Shown here piece by piece: positions 1-11,900 of a stretch of 64,000 nucleotides of DNA. This DNA is from Rotaria sp. Silwood1 (taxonomy: Eukaryota; Rotifera; Eurotatoria; Philodinida; Philodinidae): NCBI GenBank assembly GCA_905250075.1, contig CAJNOP010000187.1:277152-341151 (forward strand), read 5' to 3'. The translations under genes and the position numbers were made by a program. Position 1 is the first letter of the stretch; each line of letters begins with the position of its first letter. The notes beneath the pieces were generated by a model. The model had not been told where the DNA came from. It saw nothing but the letters and a program-made list of their open reading frames with translations, and ran no database searches.

Positions 1-39
1 TGATATATTCAATGACTCATGTGTATTTTCTTTTTTAAG

Positions 40-3000
40 GTACTTATTTTTGTGCATTCAAGAAAAGAAACTGGAAGAACAGCACGCGCTATTCGTAATG
101 GATGTATAGAAAAAAGTACCATTGGATGTTTTCTTAAAGCAGGTTCAATTTCACAAGAAGTTTTACAAACTGTAACGGAATCAACTAAAGTTAGTATGAA
201 TAATTTTATCGCTTAGCTTAATTGCTATTAACATCTTTAGTTTTTGTAGTAAAACATTTCTAGAATAATCATTCAAATCACAAAAAAATTTGAAAAAGAA
301 TTACGAGACATTGTTTTTGATAGAACTTACTGAAGTGTTTCAGTCAATTTGATGGTAATAGCTTAGTACATGCTTCGATATTTAGCATCTTAAATAATCG
401 TATGTGTTTATTTTATACAATTTAAATCTTTAGAATTGTTTTTGTACCATAGTAGATTGATGTGTAATATTGACTAGGTGTTAGAGAAATGAAATCTGAT
501 GTTTACTATTCCTCTTCGTATTTTTTGAAGATCAAAATAAGGAACAAATAACTACAACTATCTATACATCTTAATAATTTAGAATAACCTATTGACCATA
601 GACTATAGATACGCTTATAATTCAAATATCAAACAAAAGATAATTTTAATGATAAATTAATATTTATTGTGTAATTATTGTTTTCTATTTAAGAATTTGG
701 AATTAAAAGATCTTCTTCCATATTCATTTGCTATTCATCATGCTGGTATGAGTCGTACTGATCGAGAATTAATTGAAGATCTTTTTCGTAAACGACATAT
801 TCAAGTACTTGTATCAACAGCTACACTTGCTTGGGGTGTTAATTTACCTGCCCATACTGTTATTATCAAAGGTACACAAGTTTATAACCCTGAAAAAGGT
901 CGTTGGACAGAATTAAATGCACTCGATGTTATGCAAGTAAGTTGTTAGATAATATTAAATAAACTTTTTTTTTTTGTTATTATATTCTAGATGCTTGGTC
1001 GAGCTGGTCGTCCTCAATATGATAAAATTGGTAAAGGTATTTTAATAACTAATTATAATGAATTACAATATTATTTATCATTAATGAATCAACAAGTAAG
1101 TAAAAAGAAAAAATCTGTTTGAAATAAAAAAAAAAGCAAAGCAAAACAAATATGTAATTTATAATATTTTAGCTTCCAATTGAAAGTCAAATGATATCAA
1201 AATTAATCGATAATCTCAATGCTGAAATTGTTCTTGGAACTATTCAAAATATTCATGAAGCTGCTGAATGGCTTTGTTATACCTATTTATATATACGTAT
1301 GAAAAAACATCCTCAATTGTATGGTGTATCAAATGAGACTCTGCTTACGGACAATATTCTTCTTCAACGACGTTTAGATTTAATTCATTCTGCAGCAGTA
1401 CAATTAGATAAAAGTCATTTAATTTATTATGATCGTCAAACAGGTAATTTTCAAATGACTGATCATGGTCGAATAGCAAGTCATTATTATTGTAGTCATA
1501 AAACAATTGCCATGTATAATAAATTATTACAACCAACATTAAATGATATTGAATTATTTCATATATTTTCATTATCATCAGAATTTCGTCATATAACTGT
1601 ACGAGAAGAAGAAAAATTAGAATTACAAAAATTAATTGAACATGTACCAATACCTATCAAAGATAATATTGATGAACCAAGTACAAAAATAAATGTACTC
1701 TTACAAGCTTATATATCTCAATTAAAACTTGATGGTTTAGTATTAATGGCTGATATGATTTATATAATACAAAATGCTGGAAGATTAATTCGAGCAATAT
1801 TTGAAATAGTTTTACATAAACAATGGGCAAGATGTGTAGATAAAATATTAAATTTAGCAAAAATGATTGATAAACGAATGTAAGATATTAAAAAAAAAAA
1901 GAAAAAAAGAATTTCTAATTGAAATTTTTTTTGGTTTTTCTAGGTGGCAAAGTATGTGTCCATTAAGACAATTTAAAAAAATTTCAAATACAATTAATCA
2001 TACTATTGAAAAGAAAAATATTTCATGGGATAAATTCTATGATTTAGATGCAAATGAAATTGGTAAGCAAAGAAATATTTTATTTCATTTAATTATACAT
2101 AAATAAAATATTTTAGGTGAATTTCTTCGTACACCTAAAATTGGACAAACAGTTTATAAATATATACATTATATACCTAAATTAGAATTAACTGTACATA
2201 TTTTACCAATAACTCGATCAATACTTAAAGTTGAATTAACGATAATACCTGATTTTCAATGGAATGAAACAATTCATGGAACAAGTGAGGTATGTTCATA
2301 TTTGATTAATAGAAAAAAAAAATTTTATGAATATATTAATTTTTAGCCATTTTGGATATTTGTTGAAGATGGTGATGCCGAAGTTTTACTTCATCATGAA
2401 TATTTTCTTCTTAAAAAGTAAGTTGATTTTAAAAGATAAGATTTATTACTTATTGAAAAGAGTCTTTCATTATTAGATATCTACTGAGTTGAACATTTTT
2501 TCAATTCGAACATATTTGTGAACTTTGAAAATGCGAAAATTTCTTTTTTTTTTGATTATTCACAAAAAGTAATTAAACAAATTCATGTACGTTGTACAAA
2601 TTTTCATCTTTTGAATCCACTTCTGAAATGTGTTTTAGTATTCGTCAACAGATAGGGAATTGAACTCTGTGATTAGTATTTTAGCTAAACTTGTACCATC
2701 TGAATATCTATTAAATTTACTTTTCAAGCGATAGAACAATCACAAAATCAAACGAAGTGAAACTAATCTTTTGAAACATACATCACAATACTATATAACA
2801 TTTATTGATGTTCTAGCAAATAATTCATAAATAAATAATGATTTATTTGTCATAAAAAAAAACCTATAAACTTGGTTTTTTTCTTCGAATGATTATTTTC
2901 TCACAAATCTTCGAGGACCTTTGTTCTTTTGCTATTCATGTTTGAGATTGTTCTTTTTGATTAATTTTTGCGATGATAAATCTAAGTTTCATCTCCTGTG

Positions 3001-6000
3001 ACTAGATGACACTATCTGCAGGCAGCATATTCAAATTTCTGTAAATTTTTTATATAAATATGAACACCTCATTATTATTGCTCTAGAGTGTGCTTAGAAG
3101 GTATGTATCTTGACGATATTTTTCGTAAGGCAAAGTATTATTTGAGAATAGTATCTATACTACCATATGATATCTCTAAGAAGGTAACTATATAATCAAT
3201 ACTAATACATGAATCATCATTCATCAGATCTTTAATAGCATTAACATTTTGTTGAGTAAAGACAATTGTTGAATGACCAATTCGAGGATAATCCTTCAAT
3301 TGCTCTCATCCGTTTGGCAATCGATAAACCCAGTCAGCAACTGTACGAAATGAAAGATAACCTTATCGATAAGTAGTAATTAACTCAAAATGAATTTGTG
3401 TTGCAATAAGACCTAATAATAAACGAGTTTTGATATATGAGCATAGATACAGTTTTTTTTCCATTTGAAAATAGAGCTGAAGAAACAAAATTCTTTGAGC
3501 ATTTCTTATAATACACAACAAATGTCTCTGTTAGAATAGACCAACATCAGAAATCAAAACAATTAGAATGATGATGTCAGAAGAATGAAGCTATAGTTGG
3601 CTTCTACTTTCAGAGTAGCTTCGGTTAAGTTGATTCAAGCCCACAAAAGAACACTCTAGACATTGATCCGAATGAGTTCGGAATCGAGATATGTATGACC
3701 AAGTTTTTTTAGTTTTGATCTCATTAGGTTTAATTTTTTTGGGTCCTTATCTAGAGAAAATTATTTCAGAATTCACTTGTAATACATCTAAAGAGTGCTT
3801 TCATACTTATTGTTTTCTTCATTTAGTCGATGACTAACACTTTTTTAGGTGATCTTTCTAGAATTACGATCTGATTGAGATAGTTCGCTAAAAAACCATA
3901 GAATATATAACTGTATTTCATTATTTCCTTCTAGTCTCGGTACCGATTTCAGTAACTTTTCTTGCCTGTAGTTCCGACCTTATGATCAAGACTAAAATTG
4001 ATCTCGTACATTTCTAGTTCGGAATCTACGTGACAGATTCTACCTCCACTAATCCGATCTCTATCTTCTAATGATTGAAACAAAAGTTTGATTTATATTG
4101 TCTCTATGGAAATCAAAAGTTAGATTCGATTGTTGCTTAACATTATTTCATTCGCTTGAAGTTATACATAAAACTAAAATCTTTCGACTTTTAATTCATC
4201 ACTTAAACTTATCTTTGATTAGAGTTTATATAAGATCTTTTTTGTTTTTTATTTTAGAAAATATTGTGAAGATGAACATTATGTTAAATTCTTTGTTCCA
4301 ATCTATGAAACATTACCACCACAATATTTCATTCGTGTTGTATCCGATCGATGGTTATCATCAGAAACTCAAATAGCTGTATCATTTCGTCATTTAATTT
4401 TACCAGAAACACAACCAGCACCAACTGAATTACTCGATTTACAACCGTTACCTGTTAATGCATTAAATAATTCAAAATATGAAGAATTATACAATTTTAA
4501 AGTTTTTAATTGTATTCAAACACAAGGTAAAAATTAATCGTTTGGTTTTTTTTATTTGAATTTATTTTTCATCCATTTTGTTTTTTAGTTTTTAATACAT
4601 TATATCATACTGATGAAAATGTATTTTTGGGCGCATCAAATGGTTCTGACAAAACAATATGTGCTGAATTTGCTATGTTAAGATTATTTTCTAATGAAAA
4701 ATTAAAAGAAATAACTGAACCTAAATGTGTTTATATAACACCAAAAGAAGAATTAGCTAAAATTATACGACAAGATTGGGATACACGTTTTGGAATAATC
4801 GATCGAAAAGTTGTGATGCTTTCTGGTGAAATATCAACCGATCTTAAATTAATTTCCAAAGTATGTTAAGCATATAAAAAAATAATAATAATTTGGAATT
4901 TTTTCACTTTTTTTTTAAAATTTAGGGTCATATTATTATTTCAACGCCAGAAATATGGGATAATTTATCACGTCGATGGAAACAACGAAAACATGTTCAA
5001 AATATTCATTTATTTATTGTCGATGATCTGCATACCATCAGTTCAGACGATGGAGTAAGTTTGATTAGTTAAACAAGAACATTTTGCAATGATTAACAGT
5101 ATAGGAGAACTGAGAAAAAGACTAGTAGCATAATCAAGAGGACTATTGGAAAGAATTGGGACTTCCTTTCCCTACCGATTGAAGCCAAGCTAACTAAAGT
5201 CTGTCACAAGCGCTTCCCTCACTGACAAAACGCTGGTTACACTACTAAAANNNNNNNNNNTGACTAAAATAATGTAGTCTTTGCAAGAGAACATATAGAG
5301 TTTTAGAAATTTTATGAAAGATGAATCATCCTAAAATAATGAAAGCTACTCTGATAATATTGTTTCTTCAGTATATGCCGATTTTTATTAGTCCTGTACT
5401 CCGTTACTTGGTCGTATGATCCAATATCATTTGTAGATGAAATTTCATGAAAGGAAGGAAAGTACTGGTTTTCACTTCTATACTATCAAAAACGACATCA
5501 ATTTAGAAAAAGAAATGTATTTAGAAATTTCGAGATTCCATTAACACATTCAAGGTGATGAGGTCCATCGGTAGGCTCCACTACAGAGCGACCCAAAAGC
5601 TCCTCTAGCGCAGAAATTTTTGAATATCTCGACCATACTTTGACCAAAAGGGCTGGTTCTTTTACCACTGACAAAGGAATGTTCATAAATCATATTCATA
5701 AAAGAAACATTGACCAAAGCTGTTTTGAAGTATTAGAACTAGCATGAATAAAGAAATGGAACCTTTCACGAATTATGAAAAAACAATATTCATATCGCCG
5801 CGAATGTGTTAATTGCAGGGCCGAGTCCATCTATAAGATCACACCCGAAATCAAACTGATCCGGTATGTTTGCACCCAAACCCATGCTTCGGGCAAGCTC
5901 TTAAGTACCTGAGCAGATTGCAGAATACTTTTTTAGATAGTATTCTCTAATCTGTATTTAGTAATCATAAGAAATTACTATTTTATTTTATTTTATTAGA

Positions 6001-8776
6001 GTAACGAATGTATAACATGAAAAGATAGCTATTCTCGAGTCAAGTCGGAAGCATATTTCAAATTTATGATATCCTAGTGTGAATAATTATCATTGAAATT
6101 ATCTTATTTCTAGGCTGTTCTTGAAATAATTTGTTCACGTATGCGTTATATAAGTTCTCAACTAGAAAAAAAAATTCGTATAATTGCAATGTCAACATCA
6201 ATACTTAATGCTAAAGATATTGCACAATGGCTTGGTTGTTCTAAAAATGCAACCTTTAATTTTCGACCAAATATTCGACCTATACAACTTGATTTACATA
6301 TTCAAGTAAGTAAATTGAAGCGAAAATAATTCTGTTTTCTTATGATAATTTATATTTTCTTTTACAAAAAAAAACAGGGTTTTAATATAACACATAATGC
6401 ATCACGTTTAATTGCAATGATAAAACCAATCTATCAAGCAATTGATCGTTATTCATCAACATATCCAGTAATCATTTTTGTGCCATCAAAAAATTTAACA
6501 CAATCAACAGCTAGAGATATCTTAACATTAGCTATTGCTGAACAAAAACAAAATCGATTTTTACACACTTCAATAACTAATATTCAATTATATATAGAAC
6601 AAATTGAAGATCAAATATTAAAACAAACTATTTTATATGGTGTTGCTTTCTTACATGAAGATTTAAATAGTAACGATTGTTCTTTAGTTCAACAATTATT
6701 TACTTCTGGTGCTATACAAATTTGTATTGCATCACATAGAATGTTGTATACATTAAATATTTATTCATATTTAGTGATTATTATGGATACACAATATTAT
6801 CATGGTAAACAACATATATATGATGATTATTCAATAAATGATATTTTGCAAATGATAAATCGATCAAATATATCATTAAAAGAAAATAAAACAAAAGTTA
6901 TATTAATGTGTTTATCAACTAAAAAAGATTTTTATAAAAAATTTCTTTATGAATCAATACCTATTGAATCTCATCTTGATCATTATTTACATGATTGTTT
7001 TAATGCTGAAATAGTTACAAAAACTATTGAAAATAAACAAGATGCTATTGATTATTTAACATGGACATTATTTTATAGACGTATGACATTAAATCCAAAT
7101 TATTATAATTTACAAAATATTTCACATCAACATTTATCTGATCATTTATCGGAATTAGTGGAAAATACATTACTTAATCTTGAACAATCAAAGGTAAATA
7201 GAAAAAAAAAGATATGAATAATATACATATATATATATGAGCAATTTCATGCAATATGAAATATATTCAGCTTTTATTTGACTTGAATTCTTTACAGAGA
7301 TTATTTTTCTAAATAAGTTCATTTAGTATAGATAAATGTAAAAATGTTGGCTGTTACGAGCCGCATTCATGAAGTTTTCAGCGAGATTAGGCTCCAAAAA
7401 AAGCCAGCTTTATAGAGATCTTATAGAAAAAAGTGTGTCGTTTGAAATTGATTTCGAACTTCTCATACGGTTATAATGATATTTTCTCGCACTTCGTTAC
7501 ATTGCTGATGAATGATTTGTGCTCATATAATGTTTCTTCTTTTTTTTTGCTAGTGTATTGCAATTGAAAATGAAGTAGATGTGTCCCCACTGAATCTTGG
7601 AATGATTGCAGCTTATTATTATATTAGTTATCGAACAATTGGTAAGTAATTTTGAAAAAAATAAAAATTCTAAATAAGACATTATCCGATTTTTTTTTAG
7701 AATTATTTAGCAAATCATTAACATCAAAAATCAAGTTTCATACGTTGCTTGACATTATATCCAATGCTGCTGAATATGAAGATATTCTAATTCGTCATAA
7801 CGAAGAGAATATTTTACAAGAGGTTTGTTATTATTTCAAAAAACTTTATTTTATTTTATTCTTTTATTTTCTTAGCTTTCGACATATTTACCAAATAAAT
7901 TAACTAATGTTAAATTTAATGATCCACATATTAAAACGAATCTATTACTTCAAGCACATTTGTCACGTATACAATTGTCATCTGAACTTCAAAAAGATAC
8001 CAATGAAATTTTAATCAAAGTAAAACAAAAGAAAACTTGATTTTTTTTGTTTCTATTTTATTTTCTTTTTCATAGGCTATTCGTTTGATTCAAGCATGTG
8101 TTGATATTTTAAGTTCTAATGGTTGGTCATCATCAGCATTAATAGCTATGAATTTAATACAAATGATAACACAAGCTATGTGGTATAAAGATTCTTATTT
8201 AAAACAAATACCACATTTTACAAATGAAATTATTCAACGATGTATTGATAAGGTTTGTTTTAATTATGTCTTTTTTATTTTAAAGAAATTTTTTTCTTTA
8301 TTTTATAGAAAATCGAAAATATTTATGATTTAATTGAAATGCAAGATAATCAACGCATAGAATTACTTCAATTAAATACATTGCAATTATCTGATGTTGC
8401 TCATTTTTGTAATCATTATCCAAATATTGAAGTATCATATGAAATTCCCAATCAAAATAATATTATAACTGGTAGTTTAATTAATGTAAATGTAACATTA
8501 GAACGTCTTAATGAACTGTCTGAATCAATTATGGCACCATTATTTCCACAAAAACGGCAAGAAGGATGGTGGTTACTTATTGAAGATTCAAAAACAAATA
8601 CATTATTATCGATAAAACGTTTAACAATACAAGAGAAAACTGATATTGTTTTAGATTTTATTGCACCAGCAATCGGCATATATGATTATATACTTTATTT
8701 GATATCTGATTGTTATATGGGTTGTGATCATGAATATAAATTTTCAATTACTGTTCGAAACAATATTGATATATAA
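40..8776 (+). CDS. SNRNP200: Brr2/SNRNP200, U5 snRNP DEIH-box/Ski2-like RNA helicase, 5' part missing
   Basis: Spliceosomal helicase that unwinds U4/U6. The window enters inside RecA2 of the first helicase cassette ([18 protein letters not shown]) and runs to the natural stop at 8774-8776. About 17 exons can be chained in frame: 40-189, 694-936, 991-1095, 1173-1879, 1944-2062, 2117-2289, 2347-2417, 4258-4526, 4589-4860, 4926-5054, 6114-6305, 6378-7193, 7554-7641, 7701-7822, 7876-8019, 8076-8252, 8309-8776. First-cassette motifs are canonical ([31 protein letters not shown]), followed by winged helix, ratchet and Sec63-like domain. The second cassette is recognisable end to end ([51 protein letters not shown]-terminal Sec63 with [13 protein letters not shown]) but its ATPase motifs are eroded: P-loop [13 protein letters not shown], and SHRMLYTLN in place of SRSLCWGMN. 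No frame break was seen. Two introns are long and hold the mariner relic and an N gap. The family call is very secure; whether this is the main or a divergent copy is unknown. Confidence 0.95.
2418..4257. other. Long Brr2 intron (1.84 kb) with decayed insertions
   Basis: Intron between the exon ending YFLLK and the exon starting [12 protein letters not shown]; donor GTAAG at 2418, acceptor TTTTAG ending at 4257. The left half contains a minus-strand mariner transposase relic. The remainder (about 3490-4250) shows no coding similarity that I recognise; the open frame at 4098-4376 only overlaps the next exon out of frame. Confidence 0.85.
2700..3490 (-). mobile_element. Decayed mariner (Tc1/mariner) transposase relic
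   Basis: Read on the minus strand, several frames together give a mariner transposase. From high to low coordinates: an HTH segment ([37 protein letters not shown]), the linker DYPRIGHST, a second HTH ([13 protein letters not shown]), and the first catalytic block VTGDET followed by stop-IYH. The usual DETW tryptophan codon is a TAG stop. Frameshifts and stops show it is long dead. The part holding the second and third acidic residues was not found, so it is probably also truncated. Terminal repeats were not located and the ends are approximate. Confidence 0.8.
5055..6113. other. Long Brr2 intron (1.06 kb) with assembly gap and an ORF-like island
   Basis: Intron between the exon ending [11 protein letters not shown] and the exon starting [16 protein letters not shown]. 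It contains ten Ns (5251-5260) with ACTAAAA on both sides, as expected of a low-confidence join. Minus-strand open stretches occur at about 5498-5686 and 5800-5930 with a less AT-rich composition than the surrounding intron; they match no family I recognise. Confidence 0.7.
5251..5260. other. Assembly gap (10 N)
   Basis: Run of ten Ns inside a Brr2 intron. The fixed length suggests a placeholder, so the true distance is unknown. The coding exons on either side remain in register. Confidence 0.95.
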
Positions 8777-8998
8777 CCGTGATATTATTTTATTGTAAAT
8801 CTTTTATACAAGAAAAATAATAAAAATAAATGCATTTTTTTAATTCTTGTTGATTTTAATTGTTTTTCTTTTTTAAATATTTTTCGTTTATTTTAGAATT
8901 TTTCTTTTCTCGTTTGAGTTGTAAAAACAAAAAGAAAGAAAACATCAAAAAATTTTTCTAACCAATGTAATTAATGATGATGATGATGATTATTAGGA
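8777..8998. other. Brr2-tankyrase intergenic spacer
   Basis: A 222-bp AT-rich spacer between two genes on the same strand. It has an A-rich AATAAA-like polyadenylation region near 8815-8830 for Brr2 and a short GAT/ATG trinucleotide run at about 8973-8990 just before the tankyrase ATG. The compactness implies that the tankyrase promoter lies within this spacer or in the Brr2 3' end. Confidence 0.6.
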
Positions 8999-11900
8999 AT
9001 GGATGATACATTAAAAGAATTATTTGAAGCTTGTCGGAATGGAGATTTAGTTAAAGTTAAAAAAATAATTACACCAGAGAATATTAATGCACAAGATATA
9101 CTTGGAAGAAAATCAACACCTCTTCATTTTAGTTCTGGTAAGAATGAAAAATACATAAGATACATTATTCATGACATATATGAGTTAAACTAGTGCAAAA
9201 AGATATATGAAGAAAAAGTGTAAATGTAATATTTCGAGTAGTTACATTTAAGGCTACTCATTCCATTCAAAAAGCTTTCATATAACTGTATAAAGATATA
9301 TTTTTCCAATGAAAGTACACAAACAGAAAACATTTCATGACTCTCAACTTGAATATTCAAGAGATTTCCAGAGGTCAAAAGGAAAAATAAAGTTTTTAGT
9401 CGTACAAATTTGTTTTCAATACATTTCAAGCTATTATGCTCTCGGGATACTCTCATTCAAAATACAAATCTTTACTGATTTTGTTTTATTGCATTTTTGA
9501 AGTCTCTTAAAACTCTAAAAAATCCAAGACTATGGTATCATTGCTTTAACAATGAGGATTAAATATAAAATTACATGTTTATTCATGGAACTTTCTGACA
9601 TTAACATCGAATATTATTGTATTTCGTACCACTTAAAAATTCATCTGAAGTCTAGTCGAGTTGTCTTCTAGTTGAGTGTTCGCCCATGATGTGAGGTAAT
9701 CACTACAGCTGTACTTATAATTTTTCTATGGGTTTAACTGTTAGCTCTTTCGCTAGAGAGCTGTACGAACTTATCATGAATTCTGAAGAAAACCTGTTAA
9801 GATTGGATATTTGTTTTATGACTTTAGAAAGCAAACAATTTAGAGATCACTCCTATATATTAATCTTAAAAACTGTCTTTGTTGAAAAAATTCGATTTTT
9901 TTAGAAGGGCATCATTAGTAAAATGAAATATAGAAAGTTTTTATCGAAGTCATGTAAAATTCTTATTGAATACAGTTAAAATTACGAAACTTCAAGTCCA
10001 CGTTTTTGTGAATCCGGACCAAGACTTGACGGAGCCTAGGTTGAGAAGGATTGGCTGCTTGATGATTACAATTATATATAATATAAACATTTATTTGTAT
10101 TTCTTTTTGTTTCTTCAATTGTATGATATTGTAGGATTTGGTCGTAAAGAAATAGTCGAATATCTTTTAAATCAAAATGCTAATGTTCATATGAAAGATG
10201 ATGGAGGTTTAATTCCATTACATAATGCAGCAAGTTTTGGTCATGCTGAAGTTGTTCAATTACTCCTTAATTATCATTCCGATGTAAATGCATTAGATAA
10301 TTGGAATTATAGTCCACTTGCAGAGGCCGCTAGTAAAGGAAAAGTTGATGTGTGTCTTAGTAAGTACTAGTTTTTATCTTCACACATTGGTATATGAAAT
10401 TGATAAATTTATGAAACATAGTTCTTTTACAACATGGTGCAGATCCAAATATAAAAAATAGTGATGGAAAAAGTGCACTTGATCTTGCTGATTCATCAAC
10501 TCGACCAGTATTAACTGGTAAAAAACATTTTTAATTTATTCAATCATGATAAATTATGTTCGTCATTGTTTTAATAATAGGTGAATATCGAAAAGATGAA
10601 TTACTTGAAGCAGCTCGATCAGGTAATGAAGAAAAACTTTTAAGTTTATTAACATTGGCTAATGTTAATTGTCATGCAAGTGATGGAAGAAAGGTATATC
10701 AAAATTTTTCATTTAAATATAGACTAAAAAGTATAAATCATTTCAATTATATTTTCTAGTCAACTCCATTACATCTAGCTGGTATATGAAAACAATCAAA
10801 AAAAATAATTTAATCTATGATGTTTTTCTATTTATAGCTGGTTACAATCGATTAACAATCTGTAAAATATTACTTGAACATGGCGCTGATGTTCTCTGCA
10901 AAGATAAAGGTGGACTAGTAAGTTATCAAATATTTTTCAAATAGCGTGATAATAATTTGTTTGTAAAGTCTAGATAGTTTATATGTCCGAAAGCGAAATC
11001 AGTGATCAGAAGTGTACTTGATCGATTTATTGTATATTCAGCTTTCAAAATTTTTAGATAAATTAGATGTGAGTGTTAGCAGGACGAAGTGAGTTGTCTT
11101 GTAATATAAAAATGTTGAAGTTACAAAACTACAGGTTCCATAGGAAATAGTTTTATTTAAAACTTGATTTTTTTTTCTAAATTGCCGAATAAAGTTTTTC
11201 TCATAATGTCTAATACACTATTTTACTTACTTTTCTAGTCAAACATGTTCTTGAAACTTTGTTAGTCTTTCGTTAATATTTTGAACGAGATAATTTCACA
11301 TATGTGACTTCCTTCTTTCTAACAAGAAACCTATTAACGCTCGATGACCAGTTGTTGTTATCTTATATCGATAACAAAATTAATGCAGAACTTTTACTCT
11401 TTCAATTATGTGATAAAATTAAAATGCATTTATTTAGGTTCCATTACATAATGCTGCTTCATATGGACGTAAGTGTTATTCAATCTATCTTATTCTCATT
11501 CATTATTTGCCTTTTTAGATTACGAAGTTGCTGAGCTTTTGATTAAAGTAAGACTTGTTTTCTTTTTTGTTTCAAATCTAAATATAATTATAAATTTGAT
11601 AGCATGGTGCTCAAGTAAATGCTTGTGATTTATGGCAATATACACCTATCCATGAAGCTGCTTCAAAGTCACGTATTGATGTTTGTACTCTTTTATTAAG
11701 TCATAGTGCTGATCCAACATTATCAAATTGTCATAGTAAAACAGCACTTGATATTGCTGCTAGTCGAGAGTTACGAGATAGAATATTATGTACGTTGAAA
11801 ATTAATATAAACTTTTCTTTTTCGATAATGATTAATCTTATAGATGAATATAATGGATATTCATTTCTTGATGCAATACATAATGGAGATACGAGTCGTG

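Noticed and set aside
1345-1860. Long minus-strand frames opposite Brr2 exon 4
   Set aside because: Leu/Ile/Tyr-rich antisense shadows of a strongly conserved plus-strand exon.
2630-2720. tRNA-like B-box word (GAGTTCAATTCCC on the minus strand) with a weak ATCTG/CAGAT stem
   Set aside because: No proper D arm, T stem or anticodon loop could be drawn; about 52 nt is too short for a nuclear tRNA.
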